Origin: an uncultured Nesterenkonia sp.
GTDB taxonomy: Bacteria > Actinomycetota > Actinomycetes > Actinomycetales > Micrococcaceae
Reading direction: 5' to 3'
NCBI GenBank assembly: GCA_947494195.1
Contig: CANLUC010000001.1
Location: 186,001 to 250,000, forward strand
DNA: 64,000 nucleotides
This document shows positions 42,743 through 52,566 of the stretch, one piece after another. The position numbers and the translations under genes were made by a program. Each line of letters begins with the position of its first letter. Within the stretch, counting starts at the first letter, position 1. The notes beneath the pieces are model-generated. The model did no database searches. It had not been told where the DNA came from and was given only the letters and a program-made list of their open reading frames with translations.

Positions 42743-45700
42743 CCTCGGCGTCCTTCCAGCTCATCGGTGTCTGCCACCGGCAGGATGCGTGATCCACGCG
42801 GCAGCGGGATCGCAATCAGCACCACCAGCAGCAGGAATGCCCCCAGAATGATCAGGATCGGCAGCTGGTACGGGCTGCGATGCTCGGCGCTCAGGTCACC
42901 CTGCAGGTTCTCGCCCTGATCGGCGATCGCCTCAGCGGGCAGTTCGAAGCGCTGGGTCCAGGCTGCTGGACCGTCGGTGTCCTCGGTGGCGGCTTCCTCT
43001 GGGACAGGTGCCGCGTCGAGGGCCTCGCCCTCCCAGCTGGCTCGCCAGCCGTTCGCGTCTTCGGTGGCCAGCTCCAGCAGGTACTCGCCGTCGGGATCCA
43101 GGCCGAGCCCGCCGTCGCCGTCGGTGACTGCTTGCAGGTCCACGTTGAGCTGGTGCTCCTCGGCGGGCAGCAGCGCCTGCACCTCACCCTGGGTATCAAC
43201 GATCCTGGCCCATGCGGTCGGCACCCCGGAGATGCCCGGGGTGGAGGGCAGCAGGTCCTCGTCGTCGACCTCGGCGCGCCAGAGCTCGCCGCGGTCGGTC
43301 GTTCCCACGGAGATGAGCCCGGCGGCGGTGTCCACGGCGTCGGTGAGTGCCTCGGGCTCGTTCGCGTCGATCAGCACGTAGCCGATGCCCAGCTCGGACA
43401 TCAGCTGCGCGGTCTGCACCGCGCCGGGGGTGACCAGTGCGGCGATGAGCGCGGAGAGCCGCTGATCCGCCGTGGAGAACTCGGCCGCGGAAGCGGCCTC
43501 CGCCGCGCCATCAGTTCCAGCCGTGCCGCCGAGCAGGTCTGGGATGCGCTGGGGCTGCGCCCACAGCGGGGCGTCGCCGGCGGCGGTGACCGAGCGGGAC
43601 TTGTCCAGCGTGCGCCCCTCACCGGAGACGAGCTCGCCGATCACCCCTGGATTGGCCGAGGACAGCACCAGCGTGCGCAGCTGGGCGGGGCCGGTCCCCT
43701 GGTCCGCGGCGGTGGCGGGCAGCTGGCGCACCGAGCCGGGCTCGATGAGCGTCGGCGCGGCGTTGACCGCGGTGAGCGGCTGCCCGGTGAGCGTTGCGCC
43801 CGGAGCCATCCGGGGGCTGTAGAAGAGCACCAGGGAGGCGCCGATGGAGAGCACCAGCAGCGTGGAGATCACCGGGGTGATGGTGCCGCCCACGCGGGGG
43901 AAGGCCAGCGGGAAGCGGTCCAGCGAGGCCATGCCGGCGGCGAGCAGGCAGAACAGCATGACCGAGACCACCGGACCAGGATTGCCGCCGATCACGGCGC
44001 TTCCGTCGGAGCCCGCCGCGAGCAGCGAGACCAGCACCGACAGGCCCAGCGCGCCGAGCAGGAGCACCCCCGCGACGATCGGCAGCGGGCGGAGGCGGCT
44101 GCCGGTGAACATCCCCAGCAGCGCGATGAGCAGCAGCGGAAGCCCGATCAGCAGCGCGATGCGCAGGTTCCAGAAGTCGCCCTCCAGGTAGCCCGGCAGC
44201 CAGGACCCGGAGGCGACTGCCGCGGCGAGGCCTGCGGCAGGGTCGAAGGCGCGGGAGAATCCGAGCAGCTGCTGCCACACCGGAGCGGCCTCGGCGGCCA
44301 GCGCCCGGCCGGGCTCGTGGGCGAGCACGGCGGCGAGGTTCTTGCCCTGGGTCAGCACCGAGGCGAGCATCGGCACGGCCACCGCCAGCGAGGTCAGCGG
44401 GATGAGCCAGAGCGGGCGTCCGCGCCGGCCGAGCACGATCGCCAGCACCACGCCCAGGATCACGACGAGCGGCAGCAGCGCCGGGGAGGCCGCGGTGAGC
44501 ACCATCAGCAGCAGCGCGGCACCGGTGGCATACTCCCAGCTTCCGGCCACACCCAGGCCGACGGCGGCTCGACCCACGGCGCGCACAGTGGCGACCACCG
44601 CCACGGGCAGCAGGATATGGACCAGCACCGCACCGATCCGACCCTCCCCCACGGCGATGTGCAGCGTGGGCATCGCGGCCCAGAGCAGCGCCGAGACCAC
44701 GCGACGGGAGGCCTTGGTGGACCAGAGCCCCGCGGCGTACCAGGCCGTCATCGCGCTGAGCGGCAGCGCCAGGATCAGCAGCCAGACCAGCACGGCCGAA
44801 CCGTGGCCGAGGCTCAGCGCGGAGAAGGCGAGCAGAATCAGGTTGAAGGGGTCTGCGGCGGAGCGCACCCCGAGGCTGTCCAGGGACAGGAAGCTGACCG
44901 TGTTGGCGAAGACCTCCTGCAGCGAGCCGGCCACCGGCAGCGCGGCGCCGCCGGTGATGGCCTCAGCGGAGAGCAGGCCGCGGAAGGCCAGCAGCGATGC
45001 CCCGATCAGCGCGAGCATCATCAGGAACAGCCCGAGGCGGTCGCCGGAGCGGCGGGAGGGCATCTCATCGAAGGCGCCGTCGGAGGCACCGACCTCGAGC
45101 AGCGCATCCTCGTTGTTCTCCCGCTCGGCAGTGTCCTCGGGCTCCCCGTAGAAGCCTGGGGTGAACCGGGTGCGCGGGGCGGAGACGGTCTCTGCAGTCA
45201 TCGTGGTCTGCCGCTGGTGGCGGATCGCGGCGGAGCTCAGCATCATCTGTGACTCGGCGGCGCGCCCGGCGCGCAGGTGCTTGGCCGGGGATTCGATCTG
45301 CTCATCGCGGCTCAGCCGGGCCAGGGCTGCCTTGCGCCCCTGTGCGTCGAACCGGCGGGTGTGCGCCGTGGTGCCGACGCTCAGCAGGGCGCGCACGGCG
45401 GCGAAGAACTGGCCGATCCCGGCGTCAGGGACCTTGACCACGATCAGCCCGATCAGGCGCAGCAGCGCCGCCGCCCACATGCCGACCCACAGGAAGGGCA
45501 CGGCGAGCGGGCTGGCGTTGACCAGCCGGCGGCGGATCTGACCGATGCGCTGTTCGGCGGGGAGGTAGAGGGTGCCGCCGAGGCGGTGCACGATGTCCCG
45601 GCGGGGCGGGTCCTCGCGCAGTACGCGAGCGGTGGGTTCGATCACGATGTGCGCGCCGACCTCTCGGGCGCGGCGGCAGAACTGCGCGGACGCGTAGTCC

Positions 45701-46383
45701 CCGCTCAGGCCGGGGTCGAAGCCGCCGAGGTCACCGAAGAGCGAGGCGTGGACGAGCATCCCCTCGCCGGAGACGGCGGGGACGGCGTCGCGGCCGTCGT
45801 ACTGGCCCTGGTCCAGCTCCTTGGGCTCGGTCTGGGTGAGCACCTCTGAGGAGCGAGCGCTGAAGAGGCCCACGTTGACCAGCCGCTCGGGGGTCTCGGC
45901 GGAGAGCTGCTTCGCCCCGATCACCTGGATCTCGGTGTGGTGCTCCTCGTCCTTGACGGTGAACAACCGCTCCTCGAGCCGCTCCAGGGCGTCGGAGGTG
46001 GGGATGGTGCCGGCGGGGAGGATCCACAGCCACTGGTGGCGGGGATTGAAGCCATCCGGAAGCTGGCGCTCCACACTGCGCCAGAGCTGGGTGTTCTTGG
46101 TGCCGCCGGGACCGGTGGTCGCGGTCTGGTGGGCCTGGCGGCGGTCCTCGAGCAGCTGGGAACGCAGCGATCGGGACAGGTCCTGGAGGCCGCGGTAGCC
46201 GGGCGCGGAGAGCTCGATGACGCTGTCCGGGTGACGCGTCTGCACCGCGAGGGCCTCCCGGGTGCGCGCCACGGCGCTGCTGGGCTGCTCGGCCTGGGGT
46301 GACTGGCCTGGGGCAGACGGCAAATCGCCGCCGTCGTGCAGAACGACAGCGGCGATATGGGGTCCAGAATGACCGTTGATCAG
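42739..46383 (-). CDS. Giant GT2-family membrane glycosyltransferase, probable CTG start
   Basis: About 1214 residues. N-terminal GT2-like domain (~300 residues), then ~14 membrane helices and an extracytoplasmic C-terminal domain with a last helix ILIILGAFLLLVVLIAIPLP. The first regular start is TTG 46323, but that would delete the N-terminal strand of the GT fold, HIAAVVLHDGGDLPSAPG, which is encoded upstream in frame. In that stretch no ATG, GTG or TTG exists before the in-frame stop; CTG 46383 fits, overlapping the WhiB stop as CTGA with GGAAGAG 7-8 bases upstream. The DXD-like site is weak. It belongs to the conserved whiB/GT/DUF5719 actinobacterial cluster, probably for surface glycan assembly. 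Confidence 0.8.
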   Translation of the reverse strand: MINGHSGPHIAAVVLHDGGDLPSAPGQSPQAEQPSSAVARTREALAVQTRHPDSVIELSAPGYRGLQDLSRSLRSQLLEDRRQAHQTATTGPGGTKNTQLWRSVERQLPDGFNPRHQWLWILPAGTIPTSDALERLEERLFTVKDEEHHTEIQVIGAKQLSAETPERLVNVGLFSARSSEVLTQTEPKELDQGQYDGRDAVPAVSGEGMLVHASLFGDLGGFDPGLSGDYASAQFCRRAREVGAHIVIEPTARVLREDPPRRDIVHRLGGTLYLPAEQRIGQIRRRLVNASPLAVPFLWVGMWAAALLRLIGLIVVKVPDAGIGQFFAAVRALLSVGTTAHTRRFDAQGRKAALARLSRDEQIESPAKHLRAGRAAESQMMLSSAAIRHQRQTTMTAETVSAPRTRFTPGFYGEPEDTAERENNEDALLEVGASDGAFDEMPSRRSGDRLGLFLMMLALIGASLLAFRGLLSAEAITGGAALPVAGSLQEVFANTVSFLSLDSLGVRSAADPFNLILLAFSALSLGHGSAVLVWLLILALPLSAMTAWYAAGLWSTKASRRVVSALLWAAMPTLHIAVGEGRIGAVLVHILLPVAVVATVRAVGRAAVGLGVAGSWEYATGAALLLMVLTAASPALLPLVVILGVVLAIVLGRRGRPLWLIPLTSLAVAVPMLASVLTQGKNLAAVLAHEPGRALAAEAAPVWQQLLGFSRAFDPAAGLAAAVASGSWLPGYLEGDFWNLRIALLIGLPLLLIALLGMFTGSRLRPLPIVAGVLLLGALGLSVLVSLLAAGSDGSAVIGGNPGPVVSVMLFCLLAAGMASLDRFPLAFPRVGGTITPVISTLLVLSIGASLVLFYSPRMAPGATLTGQPLTAVNAAPTLIEPGSVRQLPATAADQGTGPAQLRTLVLSSANPGVIGELVSGEGRTLDKSRSVTAAGDAPLWAQPQRIPDLLGGTAGTDGAAEAASAAEFSTADQRLSALIAALVTPGAVQTAQLMSELGIGYVLIDANEPEALTDAVDTAAGLISVGTTDRGELWRAEVDDEDLLPSTPGISGVPTAWARIVDTQGEVQALLPAEEHQLNVDLQAVTDGDGGLGLDPDGEYLLELATEDANGWRASWEGEALDAAPVPEEAATEDTDGPAAWTQRFELPAEAIADQGENLQGDLSAEHRSPYQLPILIILGAFLLLVVLIAIPLPRGSRILPVADTDELEGRRG

Positions 46384-46979
46384 AGTGCTCTCTTCCGCAG
46401 CTTGCGCCGCTCCCGCTCGGACAGTCCGCCCCAGATGCCGAAGCGCTCGTCATTGCCCAGCGCGTAGTCCAGGCACTCCTGCTTCACCGTGCAGGCACCG
46501 CAGACCTTCTTCGCGTCACGGGTGGAGCCGCCCTTCTCGGGGAAGAACGCCTCCGGGTCGGTCTGTGCGCACAGCGCATCGACCTGCCAGGCGAGCTCGC
46601 CCTCGATCTCCTCGGTGGGGACCAGCGCGGGCAGACCCAGCCAGGTGGTGGTGGCGGACTCCGCGGAGCGCGGCTCCGCCGTCGTCGGTCGCGACGTCTC
46701 TGGTGTGGAGGTTTCTGGTCGCGGAGTTTCAGTGCGGCGGGAAGGTGCCTCACTGAGTGCCGTGACCGAGGAGGGAGCCTCTGCCTCGCGCTCAGCCTCC
46801 TCATGGGCTGCGAGGAAGGCGGTAGCCTGATCTTCGAGAGCCTTGCCGTGCTCCAGACGCTCTGCGGCCTGAGGATCAGCGGGGTCCACGAACCAATCAG
46901 CAGGAACCTCGAGACCCGTCCTGCGGGCTATGGCCGTAGTGCCAGGCTGTTCTTCGCCCAGCCGCGCTGCGTTCCCCAT
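46380..46979 (-). CDS. WhiB-family iron-sulfur regulator, long N-terminus
   Basis: 199 residues. The C-terminal ~75 form a complete WhiB domain: the four cluster cysteines in ALCAQTDPEAFF, KVCGACTVKQEC, the GIWGG turn and a basic tail ERERRKLRKRAL. It binds 4Fe-4S and acts with the primary sigma factor. WhiB2-like members at this locus control division. The ~125-residue N-terminal extension (Pro/Glu/Thr-rich) is unusual for a family that mostly has 80-140 residues. ATG 46979 has GGGAGG upstream. The 180-base gap to the divergent TIGR03089 gene likely holds both promoters; no exact box is assigned. Confidence 0.95.
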   Translation of the reverse strand: MGNAARLGEEQPGTTAIARRTGLEVPADWFVDPADPQAAERLEHGKALEDQATAFLAAHEEAEREAEAPSSVTALSEAPSRRTETPRPETSTPETSRPTTAEPRSAESATTTWLGLPALVPTEEIEGELAWQVDALCAQTDPEAFFPEKGGSTRDAKKVCGACTVKQECLDYALGNDERFGIWGGLSERERRKLRKRAL

Positions 46980-47159
46980 CAAAGGGCCTCCCGAGAATTA
47001 TTCCTGCCGTGTACTGCCCCTAATTACACTGGCGTAAGTAACCATCCGTCAAGTGCGCGACTTAAGTTCCCATTATCAGACCCTCAACCCCTCGATCACG
47101 CCCGACACGCCGCCAAAAATCAGCTCGGCGCGAGGCGTGGCGGCCCCAGGAGGACTTTC

Positions 47160-48089
47160 ATGACCCCGCTCACACTTTCAGGCTCGACTGACCAGGTCCC
47201 GCAGACCTTTGCCGCACTGCTGGACCTCCTCGAATCACGACCCCAGCCTGCCGTGGTCTGGTACGGCGGCGCAGTGAACGCCGAGGGCGCCGATCGCGTG
47301 GAGCTCTCGGGGCGGGTGCTGCAGAACTGGGCGGTCAAGCTCATCGGGCTCTTCAGTCAGGAATCCGAGCTTGAGCCCGGCGACACGGTCCTGGTCGATG
47401 CCGATGCGCACTGGAAGGCTGCCGCGGTGGTCCTGGCCACGGGAGCGCTCGGGTGGTCGGTCTCCGTGACCGCGTCCGGTGCTGCGTCTGTGGAGGCGTC
47501 TGGAGCTGCGGCTGGCGCGTCCGAGGCGGCACCCGGGTCAGCCGACGACGACGCCCGCGCGGCCGCCGCCGCAGCCCTGGCTCCTGCGCTGATCATCACC
47601 GACCGGCCGGGTGACTGGACCGGTGCTGGCGTGCTGGCACAGTCCCTCGGGGAGGCCGAGCTTGCGGCACTGTCCCCCGGGCTGCTGGATGCCTCCTTCG
47701 AGGAGGCCACGGGCGAGGCCCTGCCCGCTTGGGTGCTGGACATCTCCGCAGAGGTCCGTCAGCACCCGGATCAGCTGCCCGCACCGCTGACCCCGATGGC
47801 GCTTCCCGAGGTCGCGCTGTCCGAGGACACGCTTCCCGAGACGGCTGAGCGCTCTCCTGCGCGAGGCGGCCTCGTGCTCACCGGCGGCGAACCGAGCGTG
47901 GACTGGCAGGACTGGACGCTGGACCGCTGGGGCGCTGGCGTGGAGGCCACCGGGCCGGCCGGCGTGGTCGCCCTGGCGGAGATGCTTGAGGCCTGGGCGC
48001 ACAGCCGTCCCGTGGTGCTCTTCCAGGGCGATCCCGCGGCGCAGCCCGCCGCCTGGGAGCAGCTGCTGCGCAACGAGGGCGTGAACTAG
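47160..48089 (+). CDS. TIGR03089-family protein
   Basis: 309 residues. Actinobacteria-specific family, resembling a cut-down AMP-binding fold: FAALLDLLESRPQPAVVWYG, ADRVELSGRVLQNWAVKLIG and LEPGDTVLVDADAHWKAAAV at the N-terminus. Motifs for adenylation (the P-loop and A8/A10 blocks) are absent, so it is probably not an active synthetase. It has an extra ~35-residue Ala/Ser insertion around residues 105-140. AGGAGG precedes ATG 47160. Next to whiB as in relatives. Function unknown. Confidence 0.88.
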   Translation: MTPLTLSGSTDQVPQTFAALLDLLESRPQPAVVWYGGAVNAEGADRVELSGRVLQNWAVKLIGLFSQESELEPGDTVLVDADAHWKAAAVVLATGALGWSVSVTASGAASVEASGAAAGASEAAPGSADDDARAAAAAALAPALIITDRPGDWTGAGVLAQSLGEAELAALSPGLLDASFEEATGEALPAWVLDISAEVRQHPDQLPAPLTPMALPEVALSEDTLPETAERSPARGGLVLTGGEPSVDWQDWTLDRWGAGVEATGPAGVVALAEMLEAWAHSRPVVLFQGDPAAQPAAWEQLLRNEGVN

Positions 48090-48117
48090 CCCCACTCAAC
48101 GAGCGCGCGCATCTGTT

Positions 48118-48259
48118 GGGCAGGAATCGTCGGAATAGGCGTGCTTGCGGGGCCTCATTCCGACGATTTCTGCCCCCGCGATGGGGTCGACCCCATCGCG
48201 GGGGCGAGAACGGGCGGAATGGACCCCGAGAACGCGATCTTTCCGCCCGTTTTCGCCCC
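48118..48259. repeat. Three-hairpin palindromic element (REP/REPIN-like)
   Basis: Hairpin 1: 19-bp arms 48118-48136 and 48157-48175. Central perfect 34-base palindrome 48172-48205. Hairpin 2: 19-bp arms 48201-48219 and 48241-48259. Hairpins 1 and 2 are related in sequence (shared GGGC..RRAA...CGGAAT-like arms) and each has a single G-T mismatch that would be a GU pair in RNA. The element fills the convergent gap between TIGR03089 and gtrA genes. Confidence 0.85.
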
Positions 48260-48328
48260 AGGGATGATGAATGCCGCGAGCGGAGGAGCGGGCGGGGCGA
48301 TCCGGCGGGGACGGTGCGGACTGCGCGG

Positions 48329-48841
48329 TCAGGCGGGGCCGCGGCGGGCGGCGTCGGCGGCGGGGTCCTGCTCGGTGGGCAGGTCTGCGGCTTGGGTACG
48401 GTCGTTGGTGAAGACCCAGTACTTGTACGCGAAGAACCGGAAGATGGTCGCCAGCACGAGCCCGATCACGTTGCCGGCCACGAACACCTCGGTCACCGAG
48501 GTCAGGCCCAGCACATACTTCGCGATGCCGACACAGCCGGTCTGGATGCCGAGCCCGATCGCGTTCATCACCAGGAACAGCACGAGCTCCCGGGCCTTGC
48601 CGGTGGAGCGCTTGTGCCGGAAGGTCCAATAGCGGTTGGCCACCCAGGAGAACAGCGTGGCGACGACGCCGGCCACCACCTTCGCCTTGAGCTGCGAGTC
48701 GTCCATGGGCCCGCTGATCAGCCAGAGGAAGATCGCGGAGTCGATGATGAAGGCGACACCGCCGACGGCGCCGAACTTCGCGACCTCACGCCACAGCGTG
48801 ACGATGAGCTCGCGAATGCGCCAGTACAGCTTCTTGATCAT
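48329..48841 (-). CDS. GtrA-family membrane protein
   Basis: 170 residues, four membrane helices: AKFGAVGGVAFIIDSAIFLW, KAKVVAGVVATLFSWVANRY, ELVLFLVMNAIGLGIQTGCV and EVFVAGNVIGLVLATIFRFF, with the typical NRYWTFR and YKYWVF ends. GtrA proteins flip or assist export of lipid-linked sugars for surface glycans. ATG 48841 overlaps manA by 4 bases. Last gene of the purK-purE-LCP-manA operon. Confidence 0.92.
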   Translation of the reverse strand: MIKKLYWRIRELIVTLWREVAKFGAVGGVAFIIDSAIFLWLISGPMDDSQLKAKVVAGVVATLFSWVANRYWTFRHKRSTGKARELVLFLVMNAIGLGIQTGCVGIAKYVLGLTSVTEVFVAGNVIGLVLATIFRFFAYKYWVFTNDRTQAADLPTEQDPAADAARRGPA

Positions 48842-50283
48842 GGGCGGGAATGCTCCTGGTCTGGGCTGTGGTGGGAGGCAGGGCTGTGGTGGGAGGCAGG
48901 GCTGTCGGGCGAAGTGGTGGCCAGGAAGGCCTGGGCGTATGCGCCGGCGCTGACCCGATGGCCTGCGGTCTCCGGAAGGAACGCCGACGTCCCGGGGGTC
49001 AGAGTCAGCATACGAGGGCCTGCTGAGGCGTCGGGCGCGCGCAGTGTGATCTGCCCGGCGGTGCAGAGCAGGATGCCGTGGCCTGGTGCCTCAAGCACCG
49101 CCTCCCCCGGGAACTGGAGCTGTTCCAGCTGAAACTCCTCGAACGGGGCCTCGTAGCGCAGCCGCCGCGGCCCACTGGGCACGCCGGGGTCGGCGGTGGC
49201 GTCGTCCAGTTCTGAGGCATCCTCTTCCGGACCGGTCTCCTGGACGGGGCAGTGCGGGACGGGCAGCACCTCGCAGTCGGTCACCTTCAGCAGCTCGTCG
49301 ACGGCGAGGTGTTTGCTGGTGAGACCTCCGCGGAGCACGTTGTCCGAGTTCGCCATGATCTCCACCCCGACTCCGTGCAGGTAGGCGTGAAGGTTGCCCG
49401 CCGGAAGGTAGATCGACTCCCCCGGCGCCAACAGGAGCCGGTTCAGCAGCAGCGCCACGAAGATCCCCGGATCCCGCGGGAAGACCCGGGCAATGTGCTG
49501 CAGCATCTGCGCGGCATCGGCATTCAGCCCCGCGGCGTCCTCTCCTGCGATGAGCCCCGCGCCCAGGCGCCCATCCGCAAGCAGTGCGCTGAGCTCACCG
49601 GCAGCCTCCGTCGCTTCGGCACGGCCGCTGCGCAGCAGATACTCCAGCGCACTGGAATAGTCCTGCGCCGAGACGTGCTGCTGCAGCCGCGCCACCACTG
49701 CGTAGACGCCGGGAGCTGACTCACCCGCGTCACCGCCCAGCGCCTGCGCCAGACCACTGAGCTCTGCGGCGGCCTCGGCATGCGGCCGGAACCCGCACAG
49801 CGCAGAGAACTCGGTCAGCGCGACGATCAGCTCCGGCTTCGCGTTGGGGTCTTTATAGCTGCGCGTCGGAGCATCCAGCGCCAGCCCAGAGGCTTCCTCG
49901 GCGACGAATCCGGCCTGGGCGCGGGCCGTGGTCGGATGGGACTGGATCGAGAGCGGCTGCTCCGCCGCCAGGACCTTGAGCAGGAACGCAAAGCTGCCGG
50001 AGGCCTCACCGGAGCTCTGCAGATACTCCGGAAGCGTCACGACGCGTGCGGCGGAGCCGGACGGGTGAGCATCCGGGTCTGCTGCACGTGCAGTGGAGTG
50101 CGCCTGGCCAGCAGCCGGCCCGGCACCCGCTGTCTCCAGCTCCAGCGACGATGGATCACCAGGATGAGCCCCCATCCAGATCTCGGCCCGCGGGGACGCC
50201 GAAGCTGCCCAGCCGAAGAGCTCACTGAACGCAGTTGTGGAACCCCATGCGTACTCGCGCACGGGATTGATCATCCTGAACAT
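48838..50283 (-). CDS. manA: Mannose-6-phosphate isomerase, class I
   Basis: 481 residues. Interconverts fructose-6-P and mannose-6-P, the entry to GDP-mannose and mannosylated lipids. Visible: NPVREYAWGS at the N-terminus, zinc ligands in LSIQSHPTTARA and DPNAKPELIVAL, the active-site loop GESIYLPAGNLHAYLHGVGV and NSDNVLRGGLTSKHL. The C-terminus carries a recent duplication giving repeated SPASHH units. There is also an insertion after residue 50 (AAGQAHSTARAADPDAHP). ATG 50283 lies 19 bases after the LCP gene. Confidence 0.95.
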   Translation of the reverse strand: MFRMINPVREYAWGSTTAFSELFGWAASASPRAEIWMGAHPGDPSSLELETAGAGPAAGQAHSTARAADPDAHPSGSAARVVTLPEYLQSSGEASGSFAFLLKVLAAEQPLSIQSHPTTARAQAGFVAEEASGLALDAPTRSYKDPNAKPELIVALTEFSALCGFRPHAEAAAELSGLAQALGGDAGESAPGVYAVVARLQQHVSAQDYSSALEYLLRSGRAEATEAAGELSALLADGRLGAGLIAGEDAAGLNADAAQMLQHIARVFPRDPGIFVALLLNRLLLAPGESIYLPAGNLHAYLHGVGVEIMANSDNVLRGGLTSKHLAVDELLKVTDCEVLPVPHCPVQETGPEEDASELDDATADPGVPSGPRRLRYEAPFEEFQLEQLQFPGEAVLEAPGHGILLCTAGQITLRAPDASAGPRMLTLTPGTSAFLPETAGHRVSAGAYAQAFLATTSPDSPASHHSPASHHSPDQEHSRP

Positions 50284-50302
50284 CGGGGGAACCTTATCAG
50301 CC

Positions 50303-51940
50303 CTAGTTCACCGGATCGCAGAGGTAATTCGTGGAGGCAGCCTGCTGCAGGATGTCCGTCTGACCATTCAGCTGGGCCTGCACCAGGAACTCCCGGGTCA
50401 GGTCGGAGCCGTCTGGCTGGGTCGGCGGCGGGGTCGCATCGATGGGAGCCTCGTCCTCCTCCACCGCGTCTGCTGCCTGCTCCGAAGCCTGGACGGCTGT
50501 CGGCAGCATCACACCGAGCACACCGGATTGCGCCGGGAGGAACCCTGCGGAGCCGAATGCGCCGCCGTCGTCGTCCTGTTCATTGGCGATCAGCTGGTCC
50601 ACGCGCTGCTGGATCAGATGGAAGTCCGGGTAGGTGGAGAAGAGGTTTCCCTCAGATTCGAAGTCCGGGGCGCCCAGCACCAGGCGCTGCATGGGCTGAC
50701 CCTTCGCGTCCACCGCGAGATCCAGGAAGGATCCCAGCTGGGACTGCGGCAGGTTGGTCTCCACCACGTTCTCCCCGGCCGTCATGATCTCGCTGAAGCG
50801 GCTCAGCAGGGTCTGCGGATTGAACTGGGAGATCATGGCCTGCTGGATGCACTGCTGCCGCTGGATCCGGTTGTAGTCCGAGCTGAAGGTGCGTGACCGC
50901 GCGTAGGCCAGCGCCTCCTGACCGGAGAAGTTGTACACCCCGGGGGCCCACCAGTTGTCGCCCCAGGTGCCGTCGGGCAGCGGGCCGCGGTAGGGCACCC
51001 AGCCTCCGGAGTCCACGGAGACCCCGCCCATGGCGTCGATGAGGTTCTCGAACCCGCCCATGTCGATCATCACGTAACCGGACACCTCGAGGTTCAGCGT
51101 GCCGGAGACCGCGTCCATCATGGCCTCGGCGCCGGGATCCTCGGCCTCGGGGTAGAGGTCCTGATGGTTGTTCATCACATCGGTGTAGAGCGAGTTGATG
51201 ATGCACTCATCGCCGCAGTCATACCCGGTGGGGTACACCGCGTTCAACGGAGAATCCTCGCTGAACTGGGCGTTCTGGAAGTTGCGCGGGATGGAGAAGA
51301 TGATCGTCTCGGCCGAGTCCTCATTCACGCTGACCACGTGGATCGAGTCCGGGCGCAGGCCCGTGCGGCCCTCCCCCGCGTCGGCGCCCATGAGCAGGAA
51401 GTTGTAGCGCCCGTCGACGGCAGGGATGCCCGGGCCGCTGGAGAAGATGCCGCCCAGCGTGGCGCGGCCCTCGTTGACCAGCTTCGCCGCGTAGCCCAGC
51501 CCCCCGGAGGTCAGGATCATCAGCACCGCGAGGACGACGGCGACGATCGGCTTCATCCCCGGCGCGAGCGAGGCGAAGTGGATCAGCCGGAAGGTGTCCA
51601 GCCAGAGCACCAGCCAGCCCAGCGCGAGCGCGCCCAGGATCACCGCGGAGAGCCAGAGCATGAAGGGCTGGGTGAGCATGGAGAGCACGACGCCGCGCAT
51701 GGTCAAGAACATGAGTCCCAGCAGCAGCGCGGTGAACCAGCAGGCCACGGTGACGGCCAGCGCGATCCGGCCGAGCTTCTTGGAGCCGGCCGCGATCTGC
51801 GCGCCGCCGGGGATGAACAGGGTCAGCGTCAGCAGCATGAACGCGCGGCGGGTGCGGTCGGTCTCTGAGCCGCGCTGCGGGCTGCGGATCACATCCGGCT
51901 GGCTGCTGAACCGGTGGTAGCTGATGGCGGAGTCAGTCAT
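50303..51940 (-). CDS. LytR-CpsA-Psr (LCP) family wall-polymer transferase
   Basis: 545 residues. About four N-terminal membrane helices, then the LCP catalytic domain: [51 protein letters not shown] and [18 protein letters not shown] with the usual Asp/Arg set. LCP enzymes move lipid-linked glycans or teichoic acids onto peptidoglycan. The multi-helix N-terminus is more than the single helix usual in the family. ATG 51940 overlaps purE by 4 bases. Its place with manA and gtrA suggests it handles a mannose-containing glycan (inference). Confidence 0.94.
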   Translation of the reverse strand: MTDSAISYHRFSSQPDVIRSPQRGSETDRTRRAFMLLTLTLFIPGGAQIAAGSKKLGRIALAVTVACWFTALLLGLMFLTMRGVVLSMLTQPFMLWLSAVILGALALGWLVLWLDTFRLIHFASLAPGMKPIVAVVLAVLMILTSGGLGYAAKLVNEGRATLGGIFSSGPGIPAVDGRYNFLLMGADAGEGRTGLRPDSIHVVSVNEDSAETIIFSIPRNFQNAQFSEDSPLNAVYPTGYDCGDECIINSLYTDVMNNHQDLYPEAEDPGAEAMMDAVSGTLNLEVSGYVMIDMGGFENLIDAMGGVSVDSGGWVPYRGPLPDGTWGDNWWAPGVYNFSGQEALAYARSRTFSSDYNRIQRQQCIQQAMISQFNPQTLLSRFSEIMTAGENVVETNLPQSQLGSFLDLAVDAKGQPMQRLVLGAPDFESEGNLFSTYPDFHLIQQRVDQLIANEQDDDGGAFGSAGFLPAQSGVLGVMLPTAVQASEQAADAVEEDEAPIDATPPPTQPDGSDLTREFLVQAQLNGQTDILQQAASTNYLCDPVN

Positions 51941-52566
51941 CGGGCGCGGTACGTCCCCAGCTCGGCGGCTTCCTCGCGCAGCCGGGCCCCTTTTGCGTGG
52001 GCTTCGGCCGCCAGGGTGGTCTGGAAGTCCAGCAGCTTGGCGCGCAGCTCGGCGGCCTGGGCGGTGTCTCCTGCGGCCAGCGTGCGCACCGCGAGCAGCC
52101 CCGCATTGCGGGCACCTCCCACGGAGACGGTGGCCACGGGGACGCCGGCGGGCATCTGCACGATGCTCAGCAGGGAATCCATCCCGTCCAGGTGCTTCAG
52201 CGGCACGGGGACCCCGATCACGGGCAGCGGGGTCACCGATGCGAGCATGCCGGGCAGATGCGCGGCACCGCCGGCGCCGGCGATGATGACCCGGATGCCG
52301 CGGGTGTGCGCGGACTTGCCGTAGTGGATCATCTCTTCGGCCATCCGGTGGGCGGAGACGACGTCGGCCTCGAAGGTGATCCCGAATTCATCCAGCGCCT
52401 GGGCGGCGGCCTGCATGATCGGCCAGTCGGAGTTCGACCCCATCACCAGGGCCACCTTGGCCGTGGTGTGGCCGGAGTCGGCGAGGTGGGGCTGGGGAGG
52501 TTGCGTGTCGGCCGCCCGTCGCTGGTCTCGGACCTCCCCGGCGGGGTGCTCGCTGGGCTGGCTCAT
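51937..52566 (-). CDS. purE: N5-carboxyaminoimidazole ribonucleotide mutase
   Basis: 209 residues. The class I PurE core runs from [20 protein letters not shown] through [19 protein letters not shown] and [14 protein letters not shown] to [19 protein letters not shown] and [12 protein letters not shown]. It converts N5-CAIR to CAIR in purine synthesis. An N-terminal ~33-residue tail is not conserved. Translated with purK (ATGA overlap). Confidence 0.97.
   Translation of the reverse strand: MSQPSEHPAGEVRDQRRAADTQPPQPHLADSGHTTAKVALVMGSNSDWPIMQAAAQALDEFGITFEADVVSAHRMAEEMIHYGKSAHTRGIRVIIAGAGGAAHLPGMLASVTPLPVIGVPVPLKHLDGMDSLLSIVQMPAGVPVATVSVGGARNAGLLAVRTLAAGDTAQAAELRAKLLDFQTTLAAEAHAKGARLREEAAELGTYRAR

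Noticed and set aside
42880-45252. Long plus-strand open frame (790 codons)
   Set aside because: It is antisense to the giant glycosyltransferase, Gly/Glu/Gln/His-rich with no domain, and arises from GC-rich codon structure of the real gene.
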